Position numbers and translations under genes: made by a program. The notes under the pieces are model-generated. The model made no database searches and was not told the origin of the DNA. It saw only the letters and a list, made by a program, of their open reading frames with translations. A DNA stretch of 64,000 nucleotides from Lachnospiraceae bacterium (GTDB lineage: Bacteria > Bacillota > Clostridia > Lachnospirales > Lachnospiraceae), in NCBI GenBank assembly GCA_024682835.1, contig JAIKYU010000070.1:1-64000 (forward strand), written 5' to 3'. Below, in pieces: positions 37,336 to 47,000 of this stretch; position 1 is the stretch's first letter; every line of letters starts with the position of its first letter.

Positions 37336-38082
37336 ATGCTTAAAGCCTTTTCGATCACCGACATCGGTCGGAAGAGAAAACTGAATCAGGACTATGTTTT
37401 CACCTCGGTGGAGCGGGTGGGCAATCTCTCCAATGTCTTTATTGTCGCGGACGGCATGGGCGGACACAAGGCGGGAGATTATGCATCGCGCTTTACGGTG
37501 GAGACGGTGGTGGAGGAGATCGCTTCCTCTTACGAACGCAATCCGGAGGTGATTCTCGGGGATGCAATTGATGCTGCCAATCGGAAGCTGCGGATGAAAG
37601 CGGCTGAGGATGAGCGGCTTTTCGGTATGGGCACGACCTTTGTTGCGTCGACCATTCTCGGCGGGACGCTTAAGGTGGCCAATGTCGGGGATTCCCGGGC
37701 GTATCTTATCCGGGATGGCGCAATCAGCCAGATTACCAGAGACCATTCCCTGGTGGAGGAAATGGTGCGTATGGGCGGAATCGACCGGGAAACGGCAAGA
37801 CGGCATGTGGATAAGAACATTATCACCCGGGCGGTCGGTGCGACGGAAAAGGTGGATGTGGATTACTTCGAGATTCCTCTGAAGAAGGGGGATCTGATTC
37901 TGATGTGTTCCGACGGTCTCACCAATATGGTTTCCGATGAGGATATCCTGTCGATTGTGACACGAAGGGAAAACCTGGTAAAAAAGGCCAGGACGCTGAT
38001 CGATACGGCTAATGAGAACGGGGGCAGGGATAATATTGCCGTGGTTCTGGTGGAGCCGTATGCGGATGAGGGAGTTGACTGA
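37336..38082 (+). CDS. PP2C-family Ser/Thr phosphatase (Stp/PrpC)
   Basis: DIGRKRKLNQDYVF, VADGMGGHKAGDYAS, NVGDSRAYLI, CSDGLTNMV, GGRDNIAVVLVE. Confidence 0.93.
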   Translation: MLKAFSITDIGRKRKLNQDYVFTSVERVGNLSNVFIVADGMGGHKAGDYASRFTVETVVEEIASSYERNPEVILGDAIDAANRKLRMKAAEDERLFGMGTTFVASTILGGTLKVANVGDSRAYLIRDGAISQITRDHSLVEEMVRMGGIDRETARRHVDKNIITRAVGATEKVDVDYFEIPLKKGDLILMCSDGLTNMVSDEDILSIVTRRENLVKKARTLIDTANENGGRDNIAVVLVEPYADEGVD

Positions 38083-38087
38083 TTTTT

Positions 38088-40229
38088 ATGGTTAAGATGG
38101 GGATGCTCATCGTAGAGCGCTACGAGATCCTGGAGCGGATCGGCACGGGCGGCATGTCCGATGTGTATAAAGCGATTGACCACAAGCTGAATCGGCCTGT
38201 GGCGGTCAAGGTCCTCAAACAGGAATTTGCGGAGAATGAGAATTTTGTCTCCAAGTTCCGTGTAGAAGCACAGGCTGCCGCGGGACTCATGCATCAGAAC
38301 ATCGTCAATGTTTATGATGTCGGCGAGGAGCGGGGAATCCATTTCATCGTCATGGAGCTCGTCGACGGAATCACGCTCAAGAAGTATATCGAGAAAAAAC
38401 AGCGGCTCACTGTCAAGGAGGCAGTCAGTATTGCCATTCAGGTTGCGATGGGGCTGGAAGCCGCACACAACAATCACATCATTCACCGCGATATCAAGCC
38501 GCAGAATATCATCATCTCCAAGGAGGGTAAGGTCAAGGTTACGGATTTCGGAATCGCCAAAGCCGCGACCAGCAACACCATCACCTCCAATGTCATGGGC
38601 AGCGTGCATTACACTTCTCCTGAGCAGGCGCGCGGCGGTTACAGTGACGTCAAATCCGATATCTATTCCCTGGGAATCACCCTGTTTGAGATGCTGACCG
38701 GACGTGTGCCCTTCAACGGGGACACGACGGTGGCCATTGCCATCAAGCACATCCAGGAATCCATGCCGGATCCGCGGGAATTCGCACCCGATACGCCGGT
38801 CAGCGTTGAAAAAATCGTTCTGAAATGCTGTCAGAAGAGCCCGGACCGCCGTTACCAGAGCGCAGCGGAGCTGATCACGGATCTGAAGCGTTCGCTGATC
38901 ACTCCGGACGAGGATTTTGTGGTCATTTCAAGCCCGGATGAGGACGGTGCGACCAGAGAACCGACGGAGGCTGAGCGAAAATCCCTTCATGAAGCGTCCA
39001 GGCGCTCCGGCAGCATCGGAGACACCATGCGCCTGAATGCGGAGGCAGCCAGGGAGCGGGAAAAACGACTCCGTGATCAGAAATCCAGAGAACGCGGAGA
39101 CGAGGACGGATACAGTTCGCGGGGCAAATCCGGATCATCCAGAAAGAGAAAGAATACATCCAGGAAAAAGGGCCGCCAGAGCAAGCCCTCCACGCGCAGC
39201 GCGCGGAATAAGGGGCGCTATGAGGAGGAGAGCGGCAAGAACTCCGTATTTGAAAAACTGATCGTCGTGCTGGCGATCGTGGCAGCACTGTTTGTCGGTA
39301 TCATGATCATTTTCTTCGTCGGCGACAGGCTCGGCTTCTTTAAGGAGGGACTGCTCCCCGACCGCACGCAGGAGACGGACAAGGAGGCATCGGAGGCCGC
39401 CTCCGTGCTCGCATCAACCCAGGAAGAGGAGGATGACGAGAACGGAATCAAAATACCGGATGTGCTCGGGAAGAACTTTACGGAAGCCAAGGTGATCCTG
39501 AATGACAAGGGCTTCTCCGTCCAGCGGGCGGAGGACACCACCTCGACGGCTGCCAAAAATACGGTAATCGCCATGAAGCCCGCGGAGAATACTCGCGCGG
39601 AAAGCGGCACGATGATCACCCTGACGGTGAGTACGGGGTCTGTTGTCACCAACGAGGACGGAAGCGCAGCCAAGGTGGAGCCAGCGCAGGCAAAGCAGTA
39701 TGAGGTGCCCAATCTTGTCGGGAAAACCCTGGAGGACGCGGAAATCATCATCGCGGAGAATCATCTGGTGCGCGGCTCCGTGGTGGAGGTCACCTATGCG
39801 GATGCGGCGCTTTCCGGGCTGATCTGCAAACAGTCGCTGGAGGCGGGCACGAAGGTGGCCGACGGAACGGTCATTGATCTTGAGTTTTCCACCGGAACGG
39901 GAGAGAATACGGTGACCTCTTATCGCTATGTGGCTGATATCGAGTCGCCGGCTCTGGAGGATGAGAATTATGCGGAGGGTACCTCCGTTTATCTGCAGCT
40001 GGTCGCAAGTGACGGGACCCCGGTCAGGGAGTGGTCCATTGCCTCCTTCCCAGACCGTGTGAATGTCACGGGCATCACCCAGCCCACGGGATGGCTGACG
40101 CTGACCTATACGGTCACAACGCCGCAGACCACGGTGAAGGACCCCGATACCGGCGAGGAGACAGTGGTCCCCTCGACCACGGAGACCAGGGAGCAGAGGC
40201 GTGCCATCACCTTTACTCCGGAAAACTGA
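38088..40229 (+). CDS. prkC: PASTA-domain Ser/Thr protein kinase (PrkC/Stk1)
   Basis: YEILERIGTGGMSDVYKAIDHKLNRPVAVKVLK, HRDIKPQNIII, DFGIAKA; TM at VLAIVAALFVGIMIIFFVG; two PASTA repeats. Start may be 38100. Confidence 0.94.
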   Translation: MVKMGMLIVERYEILERIGTGGMSDVYKAIDHKLNRPVAVKVLKQEFAENENFVSKFRVEAQAAAGLMHQNIVNVYDVGEERGIHFIVMELVDGITLKKYIEKKQRLTVKEAVSIAIQVAMGLEAAHNNHIIHRDIKPQNIIISKEGKVKVTDFGIAKAATSNTITSNVMGSVHYTSPEQARGGYSDVKSDIYSLGITLFEMLTGRVPFNGDTTVAIAIKHIQESMPDPREFAPDTPVSVEKIVLKCCQKSPDRRYQSAAELITDLKRSLITPDEDFVVISSPDEDGATREPTEAERKSLHEASRRSGSIGDTMRLNAEAAREREKRLRDQKSRERGDEDGYSSRGKSGSSRKRKNTSRKKGRQSKPSTRSARNKGRYEEESGKNSVFEKLIVVLAIVAALFVGIMIIFFVGDRLGFFKEGLLPDRTQETDKEASEAASVLASTQEEEDDENGIKIPDVLGKNFTEAKVILNDKGFSVQRAEDTTSTAAKNTVIAMKPAENTRAESGTMITLTVSTGSVVTNEDGSAAKVEPAQAKQYEVPNLVGKTLEDAEIIIAENHLVRGSVVEVTYADAALSGLICKQSLEAGTKVADGTVIDLEFSTGTGENTVTSYRYVADIESPALEDENYAEGTSVYLQLVASDGTPVREWSIASFPDRVNVTGITQPTGWLTLTYTVTTPQTTVKDPDTGEETVVPSTTETREQRRAITFTPEN

Positions 40230-40233
40230 CGGA

Positions 40234-41178
40234 ATGGAGGAGCCGGGAGGGCAGCAGGGCAGAATCCTGCGCGGAATTGCCGGTTTTTATTATGTGGAGA
40301 CAGCGGACGGTGAGATCTACGAATGCCGGGCCAAGGGCGGATTCCGCAGGGAATCGCTCAAACCGCTCCCCGGTGATCGCGTGCGCTTTATTGTCACCCA
40401 TGAAGGGGATCTCGAGGGAAATCTGACGGAGATTCTCCCGAGGAAAAACATGCTGATCCGGCCCGCTGTTGCAGGGGTCGATCAGGCGCTTCTGTTTTTT
40501 GCCGTCCGGAATCCGGATCCGTCTTTTCTGCTTCTTGACCGGTATCTTCTGTTCCTCTCCGGGCAGGCGGTCAGGCCGATTCTCTGCTTTAACAAGACGG
40601 ATCTGATATCAGAGGAGGAGACGGAGAGGATCCGCGGGATCTACTCCCGTTCCGGATATCCTGTGTTTTTTCTGAGTGTGCATACCGGAGAAGGCATCGA
40701 GTCTTTACTGGATGTGCTGGATGGGAAAACCAGCTTTCTGGCCGGCCCCTCCGGCGCCGGAAAATCATCGTTTATCAACCGGATCTGCCCGGAGGCTTAC
40801 GCACAGATCGGGGAATTGAGTAAAAAGCTTGCGCGCGGCAGGAATACCACAAGGCACAGCGAGCTGTTTCGCGCGGCAGGAAAGCAGGACACATGGATCG
40901 TCGATACACCGGGCTTCACTGCGCTCGAGCTCCACGATCTGTCTGAACAGTCGGTGGCCGATCTGTATGAGGATTTCTTCCCTTATCGGAACAACTGCCG
41001 GTTCACCTCATGCAGACATATGGAAGAGCCGGACTGTGCCGTCAGAGCGGCAGTGGAAAAGGGCGAGCTTTCCGAAGTCAGGTACGAAAACTATCGAAGA
41101 CTGATCCTGGAGACGAGGGAACAACAGGAACACCGATATCACAGAAAGGAAGGGCGGTATGATAAAAACCGGTTTTGA
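40234..41178 (+). CDS. rsgA: Ribosome small subunit-dependent GTPase RsgA
   Basis: Circularly permuted GTPase: NKTDL, GPSGAGKSSFINRI, DTPGF; Zn motif CRFTSCRHMEEPDC. Confidence 0.94.
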   Translation: MEEPGGQQGRILRGIAGFYYVETADGEIYECRAKGGFRRESLKPLPGDRVRFIVTHEGDLEGNLTEILPRKNMLIRPAVAGVDQALLFFAVRNPDPSFLLLDRYLLFLSGQAVRPILCFNKTDLISEEETERIRGIYSRSGYPVFFLSVHTGEGIESLLDVLDGKTSFLAGPSGAGKSSFINRICPEAYAQIGELSKKLARGRNTTRHSELFRAAGKQDTWIVDTPGFTALELHDLSEQSVADLYEDFFPYRNNCRFTSCRHMEEPDCAVRAAVEKGELSEVRYENYRRLILETREQQEHRYHRKEGRYDKNRF

Positions 41179-42643
41179 CAACGAGCAGTATCTCACCACG
41201 CAATCGGCGCATATCAGGGAGCGGATCGACCAGTTCGGCGGCAAGCTGTACATGGAATTCGGCGGCAAGCTCTTTGACGATTATCATGCCTCCCGCGTGC
41301 TGCCGGGCTTCAGACCCGATTCGAAAATCCGCATGCTTCTGCAGCTCAAGGAGGATGTGGAGGTCATCATCGCCATCCATGCCGGGGATATCGAAAAGAA
41401 CAAAGTGCGCGGGGATCTGGGTATCACCTATGACATGGATGTCCTTCGCCTCATCGATGCCTTTCACGGATACGGGCTCTATGTCGGCGGAGTCGTGCTG
41501 ACCCGGTTTGATGGAAGCGAAGCGGTTCTGGCTTACCAGAAAAAGCTGGAGACTCTGGGACTGAAGGTTTACCGGCACTATGCCATCCCCGGATATCCCT
41601 CCAATCTGCCGCTGATCATCAGCGACGAGGGATACGGCAAAAACGACTATATTGAAACCAGGCATTCGCTGGTGGTCGTGACGGCGCCCGGCCCGGGAAG
41701 CGGGAAAATGGCGGTCTGCCTGTCCCAGCTTTATCATGAGCATCAGCGCGGTGTCAAGGCCGGTTACGCCAAATTCGAGACCTTCCCGATCTGGAATCTT
41801 CCGCTGCAGCATCCGGTGAACCTGGCGTATGAGGCGGCGACCGCGGATCTGAATGATGTGAACATGATCGACAACTATCACCTGGAGGCCTACGGCGAGA
41901 CCACGGTCAACTACAACCGCGATATTGAGGTTTTCCCGGTACTGAACGCGATCTTCAGGGAAATCTACGGAGATTCTCCCTACAAATCCCCGACCGACAT
42001 GGGCGTCAACATGGCCGGTCATTGCATCATTGACGATGAAGCGGTGTGCGAGGCGGCCAGACAGGAAATCATCCGCCGCTATTATAAGGAGCGCTGTGCG
42101 CTTCGCAAGGGCAACAGCGAGCAGCAGGTCGTGGAGAAGCTGGAGCTCTTGATGAGCAAGGCAGGGGTATCGATTCAGGATCGGCCTGTTGTGGCGGCCG
42201 CCGGTCTGAAGGCCGAGGTGACGGGATTGCCGGCAGCGGCCATCGAGCTGCCCGACGGCCAGGTCGTGACCGGAAAAACGTCGGATCTCATGGGGGCAGG
42301 TTCAGCCATGCTCCTCAATGCCCTTAAGGTGCTGGCCGGGGTGGATGATGCGGTTGAGCTCATCGCGCCATCGGTCATTGAACCGATTCAGAAGCTGAAG
42401 GTGGAGCATCTGGGCAATCACAACCCACATATGCACATCGATGAAACGCTGATTGCCTTAACGATCTGTGCGGCGACCAACCCGGATGCACAGGCGGCAC
42501 TCGATCAGCTGGATCAGCTGGCGGGCTGCGAGATGCATTCAACGGTGATCCTCTCGCCGGTGGATGAGAACACCTGTCAGAAGCTGCGGGTCAATCTCAC
42601 CTGTGAACCGAAATATCAGACCGCAAAACTATTCCACCACTGA
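41159..42643 (+). CDS. DUF1846 family protein
   Basis: KTGFDNEQYLTTQSAHIRERIDQFGGKLYMEFGGKLFDDYHASRVLPGF..., APGPGSGKMAVCLSQLYHE. Confidence 0.9.
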   Translation: MIKTGFDNEQYLTTQSAHIRERIDQFGGKLYMEFGGKLFDDYHASRVLPGFRPDSKIRMLLQLKEDVEVIIAIHAGDIEKNKVRGDLGITYDMDVLRLIDAFHGYGLYVGGVVLTRFDGSEAVLAYQKKLETLGLKVYRHYAIPGYPSNLPLIISDEGYGKNDYIETRHSLVVVTAPGPGSGKMAVCLSQLYHEHQRGVKAGYAKFETFPIWNLPLQHPVNLAYEAATADLNDVNMIDNYHLEAYGETTVNYNRDIEVFPVLNAIFREIYGDSPYKSPTDMGVNMAGHCIIDDEAVCEAARQEIIRRYYKERCALRKGNSEQQVVEKLELLMSKAGVSIQDRPVVAAAGLKAEVTGLPAAAIELPDGQVVTGKTSDLMGAGSAMLLNALKVLAGVDDAVELIAPSVIEPIQKLKVEHLGNHNPHMHIDETLIALTICAATNPDAQAALDQLDQLAGCEMHSTVILSPVDENTCQKLRVNLTCEPKYQTAKLFHH

Positions 42644-43855
42644 CTCGCTGACGACGGCGGGCATATCCTCCATCGACTGCAGGGCCTTATCGGCAATGAT
42701 GCTGCCCAGCACCAGATAACCGTAATCGTTCATGTGGACATTATCGGAGAAGAAGGTCTTCCAGGTGTCCTCCTCCAGACCGTTCAGAATGTCCTCGGCG
42801 GGAAGATTCAGGACACGGAAACCGTGTGCTTCCGCCCGCTCCCTTTCGATCGCCTTGAGCCAGGAGAAGTCGTAATACGGTTCAACACCCATGTGGTCAT
42901 GCGGGGTGGGAGGCAGGATGACAAACACATCCGCGTCGGGCCAGGTTTCGCTGATGCGTATACAGAGCGCCTCAAAATCATAGGTAAAGGTGCCGGGGGT
43001 TTCCAGATCCCCGATGGGGCATTCCTCTCCGAAAAACCAGTCATTGTAGCCGCCCATGAGAAAGATGGCGTCTGCGTCTTCATAGTGATCAAGCGAATCC
43101 AGAATCGAATAACTGCCGCGGCTCCAGATTGAGGAACCGCCCACGCCGCGGTTGAACACCGGGACCTTAAGGAGCGAAGACATGACCAGCGGATAGTTGG
43201 GAATCCAGGCCTTGAGCCCGGGACCTGCCTGTACGCCGGCAGTAACACTGTCGCCGATACAGAGGATCCGGCGCCAGGGACTGGTCTTGCCCTTCAGATT
43301 GGCCATGGCGCGGTAGAATGCTTTGAAGGTCCAGTTTTCCTGTTCTTCGGCGATGACAGCCAGATCACCGTCCGGATAGACCACAACGGCACATTTGGCG
43401 CTGACCTTCGTGTCGCCTGCATAAGCGATGATGCTGGCCTGACCGGGATAAACGGCGGTCACCCGCCCGGTACGTGAGACGTGCAGGACGGAAAGATCGC
43501 TGGAGGACCAGGTCACGCCGGTGGTAACCGTGGAATCGTCCGATTCCACAGTGGCGTGCAGTTGAGCCTGCTCACCGGCGGCAAGAAGCAGAACCGGCTT
43601 GTCGATTGAAATCCGGATTTCCGCAGGAGCATCCGTCTGCCCGGATGGATCATTGGAGGCGGTCGAAGACGACGTCGCGGCTGCGGTTTCGTCTTGGCTG
43701 TTCCCGGGATCAGACTTTGCGATATCTGCCTGAGACGGCGCGGCTTCCGCGGCGTGAACGGGAACAGCACCAAACGACAGCGCTGCGGCCAGGATTCCCG
43801 CAGCGCCGGTCAGACGCAGGGTATGAATCATCAATGAAACGGTTTTCATGGTCAT
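42629..43855 (-). CDS. Secreted SGNH/GDSL hydrolase with N-terminal BIG2-like domain
   Basis: Signal peptide; VTWSSSDLSVLHVSRTGRVTAVYPGQASIIAYAGD; ILCIGDSVTAG, GVGGSSIW, GGYNDW, DNVHMNDYGY. Confidence 0.87.
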   Translation of the reverse strand: MTMKTVSLMIHTLRLTGAAGILAAALSFGAVPVHAAEAAPSQADIAKSDPGNSQDETAAATSSSTASNDPSGQTDAPAEIRISIDKPVLLLAAGEQAQLHATVESDDSTVTTGVTWSSSDLSVLHVSRTGRVTAVYPGQASIIAYAGDTKVSAKCAVVVYPDGDLAVIAEEQENWTFKAFYRAMANLKGKTSPWRRILCIGDSVTAGVQAGPGLKAWIPNYPLVMSSLLKVPVFNRGVGGSSIWSRGSYSILDSLDHYEDADAIFLMGGYNDWFFGEECPIGDLETPGTFTYDFEALCIRISETWPDADVFVILPPTPHDHMGVEPYYDFSWLKAIERERAEAHGFRVLNLPAEDILNGLEEDTWKTFFSDNVHMNDYGYLVLGSIIADKALQSMEDMPAVVSESVVE

Positions 43856-44071
43856 CTTCTGCCTTCCTTCTTCTTTTTCCCCACTCTTGTTATGAATATA
43901 TTATAACATATGATATTGTAAACGCAACGGCATGACAACCTATTTAAAGAAGTCTTAAGAATCGGTAAGATCCTGGGTGCTGTTCGGCGTGTACACCGGG
44001 CGCAACATCTGGTATAATGAAAGTGGTAGTTTTGCTTTCGGACAGGATGCGGAAAGGCGGAGAAAAACAGG

Positions 44072-47000
44072 ATGAGAAAGCGCAACAGAAAGATGAGCGT
44101 GGCAGCGGCTCTGCTTTCCTGTGTGACGGCTTTAGGAGCTTTGCCCGGGACAGCCGTTTTTGCAGGGGAGCAGGGGATGCCGCTTGCGGAATATACAGAA
44201 CGAAATCCCGAAATCGGGGATGACGCGGAAGCCTCGCCTGTGTTCGAGGAGAGCGGGACAGAGACGGCGGTGCCGGAAGGCAATATGGATCCGGAGGTTG
44301 ATGAGCTGTCAGAGGATGCGGAATCGTCCGGATTCTACGAAGTGCCGACGTTCACGGATCCTGATCCGGAGCCTGTCCTGGTGACCGGGGAAGCGGTTGA
44401 GGAGTTTCATCCGTCATTCTTCGATGACGTTCCGGCGTGGCAGCATACAGGCGAATCGTTTTTCGGTTACATGGACATGCCCGAGCTGGAGGCGCCGGCC
44501 AGTGTTTCGGATTACGGCGATGATTATGATACCCGCGTGATGAATGCCGGCCAGGCGGTGGATCTGCTGAAGGCCAACAGCGTGTCCGCCAATTTTGTGC
44601 CGAAGGACCTTCCTGATCTGAGAGCCCAGAGTCCCTACGGCGCCTGTTGGACCTTTTCTTCTCTGGCACTTGCGGAGATCTCTCTCGCCAGACAGGGACT
44701 TGCGGTAAATAAGGATCTTTCGGAGCTGCATCTGGCTTACTTTACCTATCATTCCGTGACGGATCCGCTTGGGGGGACGGCCGGCGACTGCAACGAGGCA
44801 AAGTACGGAAACGGAAGCAATTTCATGACGAGAGGCGGCAATCTGGCTCTGTCTAAAAATGTGCTCGCCTCCTGGACGGGAGCGGCTGCCGAGGAAACGG
44901 CACCTTACCCTGAGGCGGCGGTGGTTATCGAGGAGGGACTGGATGAATCGCTGGCCTATCTGGATGCGGCACATCTGTCCAATTACTACGAGGTGAACAT
45001 CAAGGAGGACCCGCAGAAGGCAAAGCAGCTGATCGCACAGAACGGAGGCCTGGGCGTTCAGTACCATTCCGCGAGCGGAACCAGTGCGGCGGGGAGCGGA
45101 TCAAACTACGACGCGGAGTATAATTCCTACTACAGTTCCACCAAGGCGACCGCGAATCACGCAGTCACCCTTGTCGGGTGGGACGATCATTTCCCCAGGG
45201 AGCACTTCAAGAAAAAACCGGAGAAAGACGGCGCATGGCTGGTTCGCAACAGCTGGATGTCCGGGACGGGGGGCTATGAGAAGGCCGAAAACCGCTGCTA
45301 TTCCGGTTATTTCTGGATGTCCTACGAGGAGGCCACCCTGGGGGATACGGGTTATTCCTTTGTGTTTGATTTAAATGACAAATATGACAACAACTATCAG
45401 TATGACGGCGGTATGTATCCTGACTACTCCTCACTGAAAAACAATGAGGTCTTCACCACGGCCAATGTGTTTTCCGTCAGTGCCAATTCGACCGGCGAGC
45501 TGATCCGCGCGGCGTCCTTCCAGTGCTACAAGGAGACAAACGTGGAGTATACGGTACAGATCTATACGGGACTTACGCCCGGCACCACTGATCCGAGGGA
45601 CGGGGTGCTGCGGACGACCGCCGTAGGCCGGACAGGATGCGCGGGCTATTATACGGTACCGCTTCCCGAGAGCGTGCCAGTGACCAGAGGGGACGTTTTT
45701 TCCGTCGTCGTCACGCTGCGCAAGGTCGGATCCCAGCCGAAGATCGGTACGGAGAACACCAAGGAGAGTGACTGGTATAAGTCGACCGCATCGGCAAAGC
45801 CGGGACAGAGCTTTTATTTCAACAACGTGCGCTGGATTGACTCTGGCGCGGCCAATAACCGGAATTACCGGATCAAGGCGTTTACCGAAAACGCGACGCT
45901 GATTGCACCAAATTCCGTGTCGATCGGTGACAATCTTCCGGAACGGGGACTGACCATGCAGGTGAACGGTGTCTATAAACCGAGCGTTACCGTGGGACCG
46001 GAGGAAGCTGTTGTCAAAGACTGTATCTGGCGGTGTTCCGATCCGATGGTCGCGTCGGTTGATCCGGATAACGGCACGGTGACCGCCAAAGCGGCCGGTA
46101 TCGCCACGATCACGGCGACGGCCATCATTGGCGGCGCCAGCTCCTCCTACACCTTGACGGTCACGGGGGACGGGCCGGAGTACCGGAACGGCCATATTAT
46201 CGCCTATCGTGAAGGCGGCGAAAAGGTAACAGACGTCGTCCGGACAATTTCCAAAAAAACCTATTTCTTTGATTCCACAGGCCACAATCCGCTGGTGAAG
46301 GAGGATTACAGCGGGCTGATTGACGAGGATTTCATCGTGATCGACTGGGGCTGCGCGGGAGAACAGAGGAAGCTGTGCCTGATGAAATGCGGAGTGACCG
46401 GAGATACCGAGCGCGCGGAGGACGGCCTGAAGCAGCTTCATGATTCGGTCTGGTATTATGTGCGCCAGTCCGACCCGCAGGACGACGAGACAAAGGGCAC
46501 GGTGATAGAAGGGAGCTTCTTTACCGACGAGGAGGGCAACACGCTCTACGCACAGAAGGGGGGCGTGCTGGCAAGAGACCAGTTCATCACCGTCAGGGAA
46601 CGGCTTTATTATGTAGATAAAGACCTGCATCTGCGAAAGGGGCGTCTGTCCGCTTTTTCCCTGATCGATTCGGACTATGAGGGGGAGCTGGGGATCTGGA
46701 AGGGAAATCATGCTTATCTGATCGACGAAAAGGGAATCATCACCACTGCGCGTGTGGTGATCGTCGGAGAAAAGCCATACTATGTGAACAGCTACGGCCA
46801 GAAGATCGGATATGACGGAACATCTTCGGGGACCTACACGGATCCTGTCACCGGCATTTCATATGCGATCGATGAGGAAACGGATTGTGTCTACGTCTTC
46901 GTCAAAGGCGGACGGGATGGCGTGCACTTCGGCAACTGGCCGGCTTTCTATGAAACTGATGCCGAGGAACCGGTGGTTCGCGTCGATTTTGTAGTGGTGT

